A stretch of DNA of 64,000 bases. It comes from Deltaproteobacteria bacterium (lineage in GTDB: Bacteria; Myxococcota_A; UBA796; CAJQPC01). A program made the position numbers and the translations under genes. The notes under the pieces are model-generated. The model did not search any database. It was not told where the DNA came from and saw only the letters and a list, made by a program, of their open reading frames with translations. Shown here piece after piece: positions 17,263-26,414 of the stretch (positions are counted from its first letter, which is position 1; every line of letters begins with the position of its first letter). The DNA lies in assembly GCA_016717595.1 (NCBI GenBank), contig JADKFE010000004.1, positions 138,028 to 202,027 on the forward strand, written 5' to 3'.

Positions 17263-18153
17263 ATGCGCTGGGATCTTCTGGCGGTGTTCACCACCGTCGC
17301 CGAGACGGAGAGCTTCACCCGCGCCGCCGAACGTCTGGGCCTGCCCCGCTCGACGGTGAGCCGTCAGATCTCCGCCCTGGAGGACGAGCTCGGCGCCCGC
17401 CTCCTGCACCGGACCACCCGCCGCGTCAGCCTCACCCCGGCCGGGCGCCGCCTCTTGGACCAGGTCGGCCCCCACGTCACGGCCCTGGGCAAGGTCGCCC
17501 CCGGCGATCTGGAGGACGGCCCCGCGGGCACCCTCCGCGTCACCACCACCCCCGACCTGGGCAGCGCGCTGTTGGCCGAGGTGGTGGCGCGGTACACGCT
17601 CTTGCACCCCGGCGTGAAGGTCGAGGCGCGGCTGAGCCTGCAGCTCGTCGATCTGGTCGGCGAAGGCTTTGACCTCGCGCTCCGGGCCGGGGCCAAGAGC
17701 CTGCCCGACTCCCCTCACCTCAGCGCCAGCCGCGTCGGCACCTTGCAGCTCGGGCTCTTCGCCTCGCCGCGATACCTCGCCCGTGCGGGCACCCCCAAGA
17801 CCGTCGAGGAGCTCGCCGGGCACGATCTCGTGAGCTTCTCCGGCGCGATCACCGCCGAGGGCCTGCCCCCGCCCAGAGTGTTGTGTGATGACACCGCGTT
17901 TGTGCGGGGTGTCCTGCTCGCTGGGGGTGGCCTTGGCCCATTGCCGACGTTCTTCGCCGAACAAGACCGCGCCAACGGCGCGCTCGTCCGGGTGCTCCCA
18001 GACTGGACGGTGTGGACAGGCAAGGTGTGGCTCGTCACGCCCCACGCCGCGCACCCGCCGCGGCGGGTCGTGGCCTTCCGAGAGCTGCTTCATCAGATGC
18101 TGTACCGCAACATCATCTTGAGCGATGGCCCAACCTCAGGCGCAGAGAGCTGA
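17263..18153 (+). CDS. LysR family transcriptional regulator
   Basis: 296 residues from the ATG at 17263; the frame is open far upstream but that part is antisense to the reductase gene. The N-terminal winged helix reads MRWDLLAVFTTVAETESFTRAAERLG, then STVSRQISALEDELGARLLHRTTRRVSLT, a very typical LysR recognition region. The effector domain contains LRVTTTPDLG, GEGFDLALRAG and a late VRGVLLAGGGLGPLPTFFAE. It probably controls the divergent quinone-reductase-like gene. The inducer is unknown; related pairs respond to quinones or electrophiles. Confidence 0.92.
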   Translation: MRWDLLAVFTTVAETESFTRAAERLGLPRSTVSRQISALEDELGARLLHRTTRRVSLTPAGRRLLDQVGPHVTALGKVAPGDLEDGPAGTLRVTTTPDLGSALLAEVVARYTLLHPGVKVEARLSLQLVDLVGEGFDLALRAGAKSLPDSPHLSASRVGTLQLGLFASPRYLARAGTPKTVEELAGHDLVSFSGAITAEGLPPPRVLCDDTAFVRGVLLAGGGLGPLPTFFAEQDRANGALVRVLPDWTVWTGKVWLVTPHAAHPPRRVVAFRELLHQMLYRNIILSDGPTSGAES

Positions 18154-18575
18154 CAGCGAGCAGGGTCTGTGGAGGCCTTATGCCTCTTGAAACACAAAAA
18201 ACGGTCGTTCGCGAACGTTTGAACGCTGCTCCCAAGCAAGATGTGTTGCGTGTCAACTTTTTCCACGCTTCGTTGGTGGTGCCGTGTTATAGACAGAGTA
18301 TCGCAGAGTACCGAACGTACCCCGTGACATCCGCTGGCGCGACAATGCGAGTCAGCGCTGCGGATGTCTGGACTTTGTGACACACGAACGTCTAGTCCAA
18401 AACACTGGAGTAGACAGCCTCTATGGCGATCCTTCATCGTGAAGTGGTCGTTGGGAGGCTGTGCGCACGACACGGAATCGCGACGCCCCGAGGAGACCCC
18501 GAGAACGATCAAAAGCACTGGAAATCCAATGAGACGCACAAATACGACGATGATGGAATAACGAAGGAAATCGAC
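18154..18575. other. 422-bp intergenic region with one perfect palindrome
   Basis: No convincing coding region. It is more AT-rich than its surroundings by eye. It contains CGTTCGCGAACG at 18206-18217 and GAACGT half-sites near 18312 and 18385. It would hold the promoter of the envelope cluster that starts at 18576. Confidence 0.5.
18206..18217. promoter_or_regulatory. Palindrome CGTTCGCGAACG (site 1)
   Basis: Perfect 12-bp palindrome 359 bp upstream of the ice-binding-like gene. Similar sites occur at 29401-29412, 29507-29518 and 30945-30962, all next to or within regulatory genes, suggesting a shared DNA-binding protein. Confidence 0.45.
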
Positions 18576-19766
18576 ATGAAAAAAGTCAGTTCGGGGTTGA
18601 CCGCTCTATTGCTCCTGCCCCTGTTCGCCTGCGGGGAGCAGCTTGTCGGATGGAAAATCGACGACACCACCGCGCCTACGGTGCTGTGGACCACTCCAGA
18701 GGACGGGGCCGAGGAGGTCTCTCTGCGAGCGACCGTGCTCGCGACGTTCAGCAAGACGATGGCGCCCGCGTCCCTCAATCACGAGGCGATGACGCTCAGC
18801 GTCGGAGATGTGCTCACAGACGGCGAGATCAGCGTCATCGGCAGCGAGTCGATCCTGTTCACCCCCACGGATGAGCTGGACCGCGACACGGTCTACACCG
18901 CGAGCATCTTCACCTCCGCCACGGATCTCTCGGGCAACCCGCTGGGCGCCATCTACCGCTGGAGCTTTCGGACCGGCGGATTCATCGAGGACACCGGGAT
19001 CATCGACACCGGCGACACTGAAGACACCGGCGACACGCAGGATACTCAGGACACCCAAGACACTCAGGACACCCAAGACACCCAGGACACCCAAGACACC
19101 GGGGAGCCCTGGGATCTGCTCCCTGTGGACCTCGGCAGCCTCTCGCAGTTTGTGGCGGTCGCGGGCGCCGGGCTCACCAGCTCAAACTCAGGCGGCATCA
19201 CCGTGTTGGGTGGCCACGTCGGCCTCAACCCCACGGGCACCTGCCTCGGCGACGGCGTGACCTGCACCGCGACAAACCCGGTGATCAACGGCATCCTCTA
19301 CGCGAACGATCCCGAAGGGGTCGCCGCCCAAGCCAAGGCGGATCTCAGCGTCGCCTACGCCGACGCCATGGGTCGCCCCCCGGGCACCTTGGTGAACGAC
19401 ATCTCGGGAATGACCCTCGCGCCCGGAGTGTACACCTCGGCGTCCACGATGAGCATCGCCGTGAGCGGCGTGGTCACCTTAGACGGACAGGGTGACGCCA
19501 ACGCGGTGTGGATCTTCCAGGTGGGCTCATCGCTCACCGTGAACAACAACGCCCAGGTGATCTTGATCAACGGCGCGCGGGCCGCCAACGTCTTCTGGGC
19601 GATGGGCGCCTCGTCCACAATCGGCGGGGACGTCGTGTTTCAGGGCACGGTCTTGGCCTCGGCCTCCAACTCAGTCGGCACACGCAGCGTCGTCATCGGA
19701 CGTCTCCTGTGCTCTACCGGCCAGATCACCCTCTTGTCCAACACGATCTCGCTGCCGACGCTCTGA
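18576..19766 (+). CDS. Ice-binding-like (DUF3494) lipoprotein with Ig-like domain
   Basis: 396 residues from the ATG at 18576 (GAAGGA upstream). A lipoprotein signal ends at LLPLFAC-GEQ. Residues ~25-135 are a bacterial Ig-like domain (TTPEDGAEEVSLRATV, FTPTDELDRDTVYTA). An Asp-Thr-Gln/Glu repeat linker follows. The C-terminal ~210 residues form a DUF3494 beta-solenoid (FVAVAGAGLTSSNSGGITVLG, VYTSASTMSIAVSG, NAVWIFQVGSSLTVNNNA, VFWAMGASSTIGGDVVFQG). DUF3494 includes ice-binding proteins and ice adhesins, but many members occur in organisms with no known ice contact, where they may be general surface adhesins. It heads a plus-strand run of outer-envelope genes. Confidence 0.88.
   Translation: MKKVSSGLTALLLLPLFACGEQLVGWKIDDTTAPTVLWTTPEDGAEEVSLRATVLATFSKTMAPASLNHEAMTLSVGDVLTDGEISVIGSESILFTPTDELDRDTVYTASIFTSATDLSGNPLGAIYRWSFRTGGFIEDTGIIDTGDTEDTGDTQDTQDTQDTQDTQDTQDTQDTGEPWDLLPVDLGSLSQFVAVAGAGLTSSNSGGITVLGGHVGLNPTGTCLGDGVTCTATNPVINGILYANDPEGVAAQAKADLSVAYADAMGRPPGTLVNDISGMTLAPGVYTSASTMSIAVSGVVTLDGQGDANAVWIFQVGSSLTVNNNAQVILINGARAANVFWAMGASSTIGGDVVFQGTVLASASNSVGTRSVVIGRLLCSTGQITLLSNTISLPTL
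19031..19101 (+). repeat. 9-bp minisatellite encoding Asp-Thr-Gln repeats
   Basis: About seven in-frame copies of GACACCCAA/G encode a DTQ linker between the Ig-like and ice-binding domains. Length variation here would alter only linker length, since the unit is a multiple of three. Confidence 0.85.
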
Positions 19767-19826
19767 GCATCAAAGAGCAGAGAATCTATGAACACCGCTC
19801 AGACTATCTGACGCGCGGAGAATGAG

Positions 19827-20957
19827 ATGAGACGCACATTCCTAACGATCGGCCTGCTCAGTTTGGCCCTCGGCGGCACGAGCTCCGCCCAAGACTTCAC
19901 CTTCAACGCCGAGCCCGGCGTCGCGTTCTGGGTAGACCAGCCCCAGGCCGACCGCTTCACCCCCGCGTTCACCCTCGCCCTGCGCCCCGGGGTGAGCCTC
20001 AGCCGCTCCCTCGACGCGCAGCTCAGCTACAGCCTGGTCTACGCCGATTTAGGCGAGGGGTATGATGAGGCGGGGTCGGGCCAATCTGTGATGGGTGGGC
20101 TGCGGTTTCACCCCTTCGTGGCCTGGCGCCCCCTCGCGGACCGCACCCAGGGGCTGTTTTTGGACACAAACCTGGGCTGGGTTCGCACAGGTGGGCTTGA
20201 TCGCCTCGGCTTTGACGCTGGCGTGGGCTACAACGTCGAGGTCTCCGAGCGCTTCACCCTGGGGCCGGTGATCCGCTTCTCCCAGATCGTGCAGGCCGAC
20301 AACGTCCCCGGCGTCAACCCCAACGACGCACAATACCTCGGCATCGCCTTGGACTTCGGCTTCTCCTCGGGGAGCGAGACCGAGACCATCACGGAGCTGC
20401 CCACCAACCACCCGCCCCTCTGGCCGCCGACCACGCCCCCCGAGGTGATCGTGGTGACCGACCCCCTGAGCTGTATGGACACAGACAGCGACGGCGTCTG
20501 TGACGCGGAGGATCGTTGCCCCAGCGAGGTGGGCCCCGTGGCCGCGCTGGGCTGCCCCATCGACCCCTGCAGCGGCAAGCCGCTGATCGTGCTCGTGCAG
20601 TTTGAGTACGACAGCGACGCGATGCCAGCGCGAATCGTGGGCAGACCGCAGACGATGGACCCCATCCTCGACGCCGTCGCCGACGCCATCGCCCAGGATC
20701 CCTCCTGCCGCGTCTGCATCGTCGGGAACGCCTCCGAGGAGGGCCCCGACGCCTACAACCAGGCGCTCAGCCTTCGCCGCGCGGAGGCCGTACAAAGCTA
20801 CCTGATCGACCGAGGGCTGAGCTCCTCCCGTATGCCGACCATCGGCCTGGGATCAAGCTGCCCCATCGTCCCCGAGACCTCACGACTGCTCAACCGGCGG
20901 GTAGAGTTCCGCCGGCTGCAGGAAGGGGAGTCGTGCTCCACGGTCTGCGTGGAGTGA
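19827..20957 (+). CDS. OmpA-family outer-membrane protein with thrombospondin-3-like repeat
   Basis: 376 residues. A Sec signal (TIGLLSLALGGTSSAQ-D) precedes a beta-barrel region to about residue 185 (alternating segments such as SLDAQLSYSLVYADLG and RFTLGPVIRFSQIV). A Pro-rich hinge is followed by a Ca-binding type-3 repeat (DTDSDGVCDAEDRCPSEVG). The C-terminal OmpA/MotB domain, which grips peptidoglycan, includes VQFEYDSDAMPA, NASEEGPDAYNQALSLRRA and SRLLNRRVEFRRL. Here the usual HTD motif is replaced by NAS, so the diaminopimelate contact may differ. It lies 60 bp after the ice-binding-like gene. Confidence 0.88.
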   Translation: MRRTFLTIGLLSLALGGTSSAQDFTFNAEPGVAFWVDQPQADRFTPAFTLALRPGVSLSRSLDAQLSYSLVYADLGEGYDEAGSGQSVMGGLRFHPFVAWRPLADRTQGLFLDTNLGWVRTGGLDRLGFDAGVGYNVEVSERFTLGPVIRFSQIVQADNVPGVNPNDAQYLGIALDFGFSSGSETETITELPTNHPPLWPPTTPPEVIVVTDPLSCMDTDSDGVCDAEDRCPSEVGPVAALGCPIDPCSGKPLIVLVQFEYDSDAMPARIVGRPQTMDPILDAVADAIAQDPSCRVCIVGNASEEGPDAYNQALSLRRAEAVQSYLIDRGLSSSRMPTIGLGSSCPIVPETSRLLNRRVEFRRLQEGESCSTVCVE

Positions 20958-21040
20958 CCTAGACACAGAGACCAAGACATCGAAGAGGGCCGAGAGCGCT
21001 CTTCTCCTGACCTAACAAAACAACAAGCAACGGAAAAACC

Positions 21041-21523
21041 ATGCTCATGACCCACCTGCGCCCGACGCTCCTCCTCGGGCTCCTCGTGACCACCGGCTGT
21101 GACAAAGCCGCCGATCTCCGCAATGACGCGGTGACCGCGCAGAACGACGCGAACACCGAGATCGCCAACACCCGCAGCGACGCCAAGCAGGACGTGCTCG
21201 ACGCCCAAGCTGAGGCCGACAAAAAGATCGCCGCTGCGCAGGCTGACTTCACGAAGATGCGTGAGGAGTATCGCCACAACACGACGGTGAAGCTCGCCGC
21301 CCTAGACCTCAAGATCGCCACCCTCGACGCCCGGGCCAAGAAGACCACCGGCGCGGCGAAGGTGGAGCTGGACGCCAAGGTGAAGCGGATCCAGGAGCAG
21401 CGTGAGCGCTTCTTGACCGAGTACAAGGAGCTGGATCAGGCCACCGGCACCACCTGGGACAACACCCGCGCTGGCCTCGACCGCTCGTGGGATGAGCTGA
21501 GCCGCCTGGTCGAGAACGCTTAA
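21041..21523 (+). CDS. Coiled-coil lipoprotein
   Basis: 160 residues. The lipobox LLVTTGC-DK ends the signal peptide. Nearly the whole mature chain is alpha-helical with heptad-like Ala/Leu spacing and charged residues (NTEIANTRSDAKQDVLDAQA, KLAALDLKIATLDARAK). An ATG at 21047 is an alternative start. The size and helical character resemble Lpp-like or small periplasmic coiled-coil proteins that tether or space the envelope; no specific family is claimed. Confidence 0.75.
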   Translation: MLMTHLRPTLLLGLLVTTGCDKAADLRNDAVTAQNDANTEIANTRSDAKQDVLDAQAEADKKIAAAQADFTKMREEYRHNTTVKLAALDLKIATLDARAKKTTGAAKVELDAKVKRIQEQRERFLTEYKELDQATGTTWDNTRAGLDRSWDELSRLVENA

Positions 21524-21643
21524 GGCTCAGGCGAGCAGAGAAAGACTATCTGGTTGGGCGCTGGACAATACTCGTCGATGATCGGCGACTGTCCGCGCCC
21601 ACGTCTCTAATGAGACAGCGACATTTCAACTATGGAGGTGCCT

Positions 21644-23434
21644 GTGTTGCACCGCTCCTCTGCGCTCATCGCGCTCGTCCTCTCTGGCTGCTACGTCACC
21701 CCTGGCGAAGAGATCTGCTCGTCCAACCCGCTCCCCGAGCCGGTGGAGACCGAGTGTGATGACGCCGACGATCTCGACAACGACGACATCACCGACTGTG
21801 ATGACACCGACATCGACGGCGACGGCCTACGCAACATCTGGGACTGCTCGCCCCGCGACCCCACCCTAGATGACCCGCACACCGGCGGTCGCTGCGAAGA
21901 CCCGAACGATCGTGACGACGGCGATCTCATCGTGCCCCTGGGCACCTCATTAGAGTGGGATCCCCCCAACACCACCCTACGCTCTGACGCCAACCGGGGC
22001 AGCGACTCCCTGAGCGTCGCCTCTGGCGCGGCGTTCAACGAGGGTGATGAGATCCTGATCCTCAACCAGCAGGGCGAAGACGCGGGCACCTATGAGGTCG
22101 TGCTCGTGGCCAAGGCCACCTCAAACACCCTCACCATCGAGCCCCCCCTGGCGCACGCCTATGACAGCGACGATCTGGTGCGTGTGCAGCGTGTGCCGCA
22201 CTATGACAGCGTCACCGTCGAAGGCACCCTCGTCACTCCCGCCTGGGACCCTGAGATCGGCGGCGGCGTGTTGATGTTCCGCGTGTGTGGTGAGGTGTCT
22301 GTGTCAGGTCGCATCGACATGGACGGCCTCGGCTTCGCGGGCGGTCAAGGTGTGTCGGGCAACGACAACCTCCCCACCACAGGCGAGTCGTGGAATGGTC
22401 CCTCCGTTCACCCCGAGAACGCGGCCGACGAGACTGAAGAGTATGAGGTGGGCGCCCGAAACGGCGGCGGCGGCGGCGCGCCCGTGGGCGACGTAGACGC
22501 CCTTCGTGACCAGAACGCTGGCGGCGCGGGCGGCAGCTTGGCCACCGTCGGCGAGTACTCCTACAGCAGCGACGGCGAGAAGTACGCCCAGCCGGGCATG
22601 GAGCAGGGCACCCCTGAGCTCGACGTCTGGTACATGGGCTCTGGCGGCGGCGCGGGCGCTCCTGACCGTGAAGAGGACGGCGACTCCGCGCTGAACGTGA
22701 GCGGCAATGGCGGCCCCGGCGGCGGGCTCGTGGCGATCTTCGCCAAGGAGCGCATTGGCGTCCCCGGCGGCATCACCGCCAAGGGCCAACGTGGTCAAGA
22801 CGCCCAGAGCCAGCTCGGCGACGTCGATGGTTTCCCCATCGGCGGTGAGCCCGGCGGCGGCGGCGGCGGCTCCGGCGGCACGATGATGATCGTGTCCGAC
22901 ATCGTGCAGATCACCGCGGTCGGTGACAACGAGGGCCTGTCTGTGCGCTGGGGCGAGGGCGGCTGGCCCGCGTCCGGCGGTGTTGTCGTCGAGAGTGACG
23001 TGGTGCGCGGCGGGCTTGGCGGCTACGGCTACCTCCGCATCGACGCGGCGACCTTGGAGACCCCGGGCAACGTCGACACGGCGAACAATGGCCCTCACCT
23101 CGGTGACATCACCCAGTGGTGCTGGGAGAGCGAGGAGCTGCCCGAGCGCCCATGCTACACAGATGACGACGGCGACGGCGTCGTGGCGTGGGAGTGTGGC
23201 GGCGGTGACTGCGATGACTCCGACGCGTCCATCAACCCCGATGGCGAAGAGGTCGTCGGTGACGGCATCGACCAGAACTGCGACGGTGAAGACCGCTGTG
23301 ATCTGGACGGCTGGTATCAGGGTGGCATGAAGACCGGGAGCTGCTCTGTCGAGAGTGGCGCTGGCGCTGGCGCGACGCTCGCGCTGGGCATCGGACTGTC
23401 GATGCTCCGCCGCCGCCGCAGCCGCAGCGCGTAG
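21644..23434 (+). CDS. Gly-rich MYXO-CTERM lipoprotein with MopE-like motif
   Basis: The start is decided by a strong GGAGGTG at 21634-21640, which favours the GTG at 21644 (VLHRSSALIALVLSGC); the in-frame ATG at 21632 overlaps that ribosome site. About 596 residues. The N-terminus is lipidated at LSGC and followed by an Asp-rich metal-binding segment (DNDDITDCDDTDIDGDG). The centre is a Gly-rich region (GAPVGDVDALRDQNAGGAGG) whose fold also appears in the gene at 55695. Near the end, GGGDCDDSDASINPDGEE is a MopE-type motif. The last residues (ATLALGIGLSMLRRRRSRS) have the hydrophobic helix plus Arg tail of MYXO-CTERM, although the Cys-containing signature is weak. Function unknown; surface display is inferred. 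Confidence 0.8.
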   Translation: MLHRSSALIALVLSGCYVTPGEEICSSNPLPEPVETECDDADDLDNDDITDCDDTDIDGDGLRNIWDCSPRDPTLDDPHTGGRCEDPNDRDDGDLIVPLGTSLEWDPPNTTLRSDANRGSDSLSVASGAAFNEGDEILILNQQGEDAGTYEVVLVAKATSNTLTIEPPLAHAYDSDDLVRVQRVPHYDSVTVEGTLVTPAWDPEIGGGVLMFRVCGEVSVSGRIDMDGLGFAGGQGVSGNDNLPTTGESWNGPSVHPENAADETEEYEVGARNGGGGGAPVGDVDALRDQNAGGAGGSLATVGEYSYSSDGEKYAQPGMEQGTPELDVWYMGSGGGAGAPDREEDGDSALNVSGNGGPGGGLVAIFAKERIGVPGGITAKGQRGQDAQSQLGDVDGFPIGGEPGGGGGGSGGTMMIVSDIVQITAVGDNEGLSVRWGEGGWPASGGVVVESDVVRGGLGGYGYLRIDAATLETPGNVDTANNGPHLGDITQWCWESEELPERPCYTDDDGDGVVAWECGGGDCDDSDASINPDGEEVVGDGIDQNCDGEDRCDLDGWYQGGMKTGSCSVESGAGAGATLALGIGLSMLRRRRSRSA

Positions 23435-23499
23435 GCGCCGCGACTCATCGGCGTCTGGGCTAACCCGCACAGACGCCAACCCCTCTCGGAGACATCAAG

Positions 23500-25398
23500 A
23501 TGACCCCCATGTTCACGCTGCTCTCGATCCTGCTTCCTAGCGCGCTCGCCGCCGAACCCTACAACGCCCACGGCTTCCGCTTGGTGCCAAGCGATGGAGA
23601 TCTGCACGATCCTCTCGGAATGTGGCGTCCAGAGCTACAGATTCCGCGCTCCTTCGGCCTCACCGTTCTGGCGGAGTACGCCAAAGAGCCCCTGGTTCGT
23701 TATTCCTACACAGACAACGGGCTCGTGGGCGAGCCCGTCATCGACAACCTCTTCGGCCTCAACATCGGCGGGGCCTACGCGCTCAGCCGCCGCATGGCCC
23801 TGACCCTCTCCATGCCCGTGTGGGCCAACGTGCAGGCCTCCGACGGAGAGAACTACGCCGCCCTCGGTGACATCCGCTTCGCCGCGCCCATCGGCCTGAT
23901 CATGCCGATGAACATGGACGGCGAGAATGAGCCCCTGGACTCGTTCGGGTTCCGGCTCAGCGTCGTGCCCTTCGTGAACCTCCCCTCTGGAAACGAGGAT
24001 CTCTTCTTGGGCTCCGGCGGCTTCGGCGGCGGTGGGCTCCTCGCGGCGGGCCTCGGCGGCGAGCGGATGCAGGTCTACGCGAACGCCGGCGTCGAGATGA
24101 CGCCCCAGGTGACTGAGCTCGCCAACTTGAACGGCGGCACCTTCCTCAAGGCCAACCTGGGCACGAGCTACGCCCTGAGTGAGACCTTCGCCGTTCGCGC
24201 CGAGGCGTCGCTGAACGCGGCGCTCGCGCCGAACGACGTGGCCTACACCGAGGCCCCCGCCGAGGCGATCCTGAGCCTTCGGTACCGCAACCGAGGGGCG
24301 CTGTCGTTCACCGCGGGCGGCGCCACGGCGCTCACCCCCGGCGCGGGCGCGGCCAGATACCGGGCCTTCGCGGGCGCGGGCTGGACCTTCGGAAAACCGG
24401 ACGAGGTCGTCGCGGCCCCAGAGCCCCTCGCGCCGTGTGAGCTGAACGTGCTCGTGCAAGACGCTGAGGGCAAGCCCATCAACAACGCCCAGGTCACCGC
24501 GGACAACCGCGTCGTGACCACCGGCGGCAACGGCCAGGCGGGGTTTGAGGACTGCACCTTGGGCATGAGCCAGCCGATCACCGTCATGGCCCAGGACTAC
24601 TTGAACGGCAGCTCCCCCGGCTTTGAGCTCCAGCGTGGGCCCAACGAGCGGGTGATCGTGCTTCAAGAGAAGAACGCCCGGCTCAAGGTCATCGTGCTCG
24701 ACGAGAAGGGCGCGCCGCACGACTCGCGCATCCGGTTCTTGGAGGGCCCGACCAACCAGCCCGTCACCCAGATCGGCCCCGACGGCGAAGAGACCATCGT
24801 GCTGATGCCTGGCGACTGGACCGTGCTCGTCTCATCGCCCACCCATGTGCCCCAAGAGGCCAAGGTCAGCCTCGATCCGGGCGAGTTTGAGACGCTCACC
24901 TTCCGCTTCACCGCCGACAAGCCGATGAAGGTCTGCGAAGAGACCGTCGTGCTGCACGACATCAACTTCGACTTCGACATCGACACGCCCATGGCGGAGT
25001 CCTTGCCGATCCTCAAGAACGTCGCGGTGTCGCTGAAGGACTGCCCCGATGTGTACGTCGAGATCGGCGGCCACACGGACTCCAAGGGCTCGGATGAGTA
25101 CAACCTCAGCCTGAGCGAGCGGCGCATGAACTCCGTGAAGCAGATCTTGATCGGCTACGGGATCAACGAAAAACGTATGACCGCGAAGGGCTACGGCGAA
25201 GGGAAGCCGATGACCACAAACAACACCGACGAGGGCCGCGCGCTCAACCGTCGCGTCGAGTTTGTGCCCCAGCTCAGCCCCCAAGACGCCAAGGATCTGC
25301 AGAAGGCCGAGGACAAAGAGAAGAAGGCTGAAGACAAGGCGACTGACAAGGCCGAGAAGGCCGACGACAAGGCGAAGAAGGCTCCCCCGAGCCCCTGA
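23500..25398 (+). CDS. OmpA-family outer-membrane protein with carboxypeptidase-regulatory-like domain
   Basis: 632 residues. A signal peptide (SILLPSALA-AEP) precedes a barrel-like region to about residue 305. A Cna-B/CarboxypepD-reg-like Ig domain follows (ELNVLVQDAEGKPINNAQVTA), then a second beta domain, then OmpA-C (INFDFDIDTPMAESLPIL, EIGGHTDSKGSDEYNLSLSE, RMTAKGYGEGKPM, GRALNRRVEF) with the canonical HTD and NxxLSxxRA-like motifs for peptidoglycan binding. The last ~45 residues are a Lys/Asp/Glu-Ala helix (KAEDKEKKAEDKATDKAEKA), an unusual tail after OmpA-C that could itself contact the wall or DNA. A strong terminator follows, ending the envelope run. Confidence 0.9.
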   Translation: MTPMFTLLSILLPSALAAEPYNAHGFRLVPSDGDLHDPLGMWRPELQIPRSFGLTVLAEYAKEPLVRYSYTDNGLVGEPVIDNLFGLNIGGAYALSRRMALTLSMPVWANVQASDGENYAALGDIRFAAPIGLIMPMNMDGENEPLDSFGFRLSVVPFVNLPSGNEDLFLGSGGFGGGGLLAAGLGGERMQVYANAGVEMTPQVTELANLNGGTFLKANLGTSYALSETFAVRAEASLNAALAPNDVAYTEAPAEAILSLRYRNRGALSFTAGGATALTPGAGAARYRAFAGAGWTFGKPDEVVAAPEPLAPCELNVLVQDAEGKPINNAQVTADNRVVTTGGNGQAGFEDCTLGMSQPITVMAQDYLNGSSPGFELQRGPNERVIVLQEKNARLKVIVLDEKGAPHDSRIRFLEGPTNQPVTQIGPDGEETIVLMPGDWTVLVSSPTHVPQEAKVSLDPGEFETLTFRFTADKPMKVCEETVVLHDINFDFDIDTPMAESLPILKNVAVSLKDCPDVYVEIGGHTDSKGSDEYNLSLSERRMNSVKQILIGYGINEKRMTAKGYGEGKPMTTNNTDEGRALNRRVEFVPQLSPQDAKDLQKAEDKEKKAEDKATDKAEKADDKAKKAPPSP

Positions 25399-25450
25399 CC
25401 ACCTTCGGTCAAACCACTCGCAGTAGATCCAAGATCTAGAGCTTCAACAC

Positions 25451-25486
25451 ACGCCAGGCGCTACAATAGCGCCTGGCGTCTTTTTG
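25451..25486 (+). terminator. Strong rho-independent terminator
   Basis: A perfect 13-bp stem (25451-25463 with 25467-25479) with a 3-nt loop is followed by CTTTTTG. It lies 53 bp after the OmpA-family gene and marks the end of the 18576-25398 cluster. Confidence 0.95.
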
Positions 25487-25734
25487 TGTCGCGTCACGCT
25501 ACGCTGACGCGACAACCTCCCGACAGAATCAGCCCGTTTGAGACGCGAATTTTCCTGCACCGCGTCCCCCCGCTGTTATAGAGTAATTGTCGAAGGGATG
25601 AGCCCTTCGTGGAGCGCCTCTCAGGCGCCTCTGCCCAGCTTCAAGCTCGGCGGTGTACCGGAGGCGGACATCATTCTGGACCACGCACACTCTGCGTAGT
25701 CCGAACGGTCTCTGCCCCATTCTAGGAGTGAGTG

Positions 25735-26307
25735 ATGACCCACCTCAAGTTCGTTCTCTCTGCCCTCGTGACCGCGGCCTTCATCGGCTGCAATGAGCCC
25801 ATCGACGTCAAGGACATCCCCGATGACGCGATCACCGGCCCCCTCACCGTCGACATCGGCGGCGACGCCACCCGCGACGGCGGCAACCTCGGCGCCGTTC
25901 CCGACACGGTTGACTCGATCTTCCTCCGCCTCGACGAGGTCTCTATCAACCACGAGACCGAGGGTTGGGTGTTCATCGACGCCGGTCGCCAAGACATCGA
26001 CCTGATGGCCGAGCGTGACGGCGGCTCGGTGCAGGTGGGCGAAGGTGACGTCTACATCGGCAACTACGACTTGCTTCGCTTGTCGATCACCGACGCCTGG
26101 ATCATCGTGGACGGCGTGGAGCTAGACCTCATCATCGGCAACGGCGTCGCCCTGACCGACGGCCTCGACATCACCGTCGCCATGGACGTGAACGAGAGCA
26201 CCAGCACCGCGGTGTGGGTGGGTTGGGACCTCGACAACACGCTCTCCGTGGACGGCGACGTGTGGACCCTGGGCACGGACGTGAACGCCACCGTCAACGT
26301 CGAGTGA
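25735..26307 (+). CDS. DUF4382-like lipoprotein
   Basis: 190 residues from the ATG at 25735, with TAGGAGTG upstream; the preceding GTG at 25732 is an alternative. The lipobox is TAAFIGC-NEP. The mature part reads VDSIFLRLDEVSINHETEGW, then VFIDAGRQDIDLM and GNYDLLRLSITDAWI, the arrangement of DUF4382 domains (beta-sandwich, function unknown, common in bacterial surface lipoproteins). It is separated from the OmpA cluster by a terminator and a 250-bp leader, so it is probably transcribed on its own. Confidence 0.75.
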   Translation: MTHLKFVLSALVTAAFIGCNEPIDVKDIPDDAITGPLTVDIGGDATRDGGNLGAVPDTVDSIFLRLDEVSINHETEGWVFIDAGRQDIDLMAERDGGSVQVGEGDVYIGNYDLLRLSITDAWIIVDGVELDLIIGNGVALTDGLDITVAMDVNESTSTAVWVGWDLDNTLSVDGDVWTLGTDVNATVNVE

Positions 26308-26414
26308 TCTGACCGGGTCGATAGACCCGTCGGGAGGGGGCGGCCCGCGCCCCCTCCCCGCGCCGCGATCCCCATCGCGGCGCACACCCCGCACAAACAT
26401 GAGCAGGGCGTATC

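Noticed and set aside
18335..18348. Sigma54 -24/-12 promoter (TGGCGCG..ATGC)
   Set aside because: The GG-to-GC spacing is 9 instead of the required 10 bases and the -12 element is incomplete.
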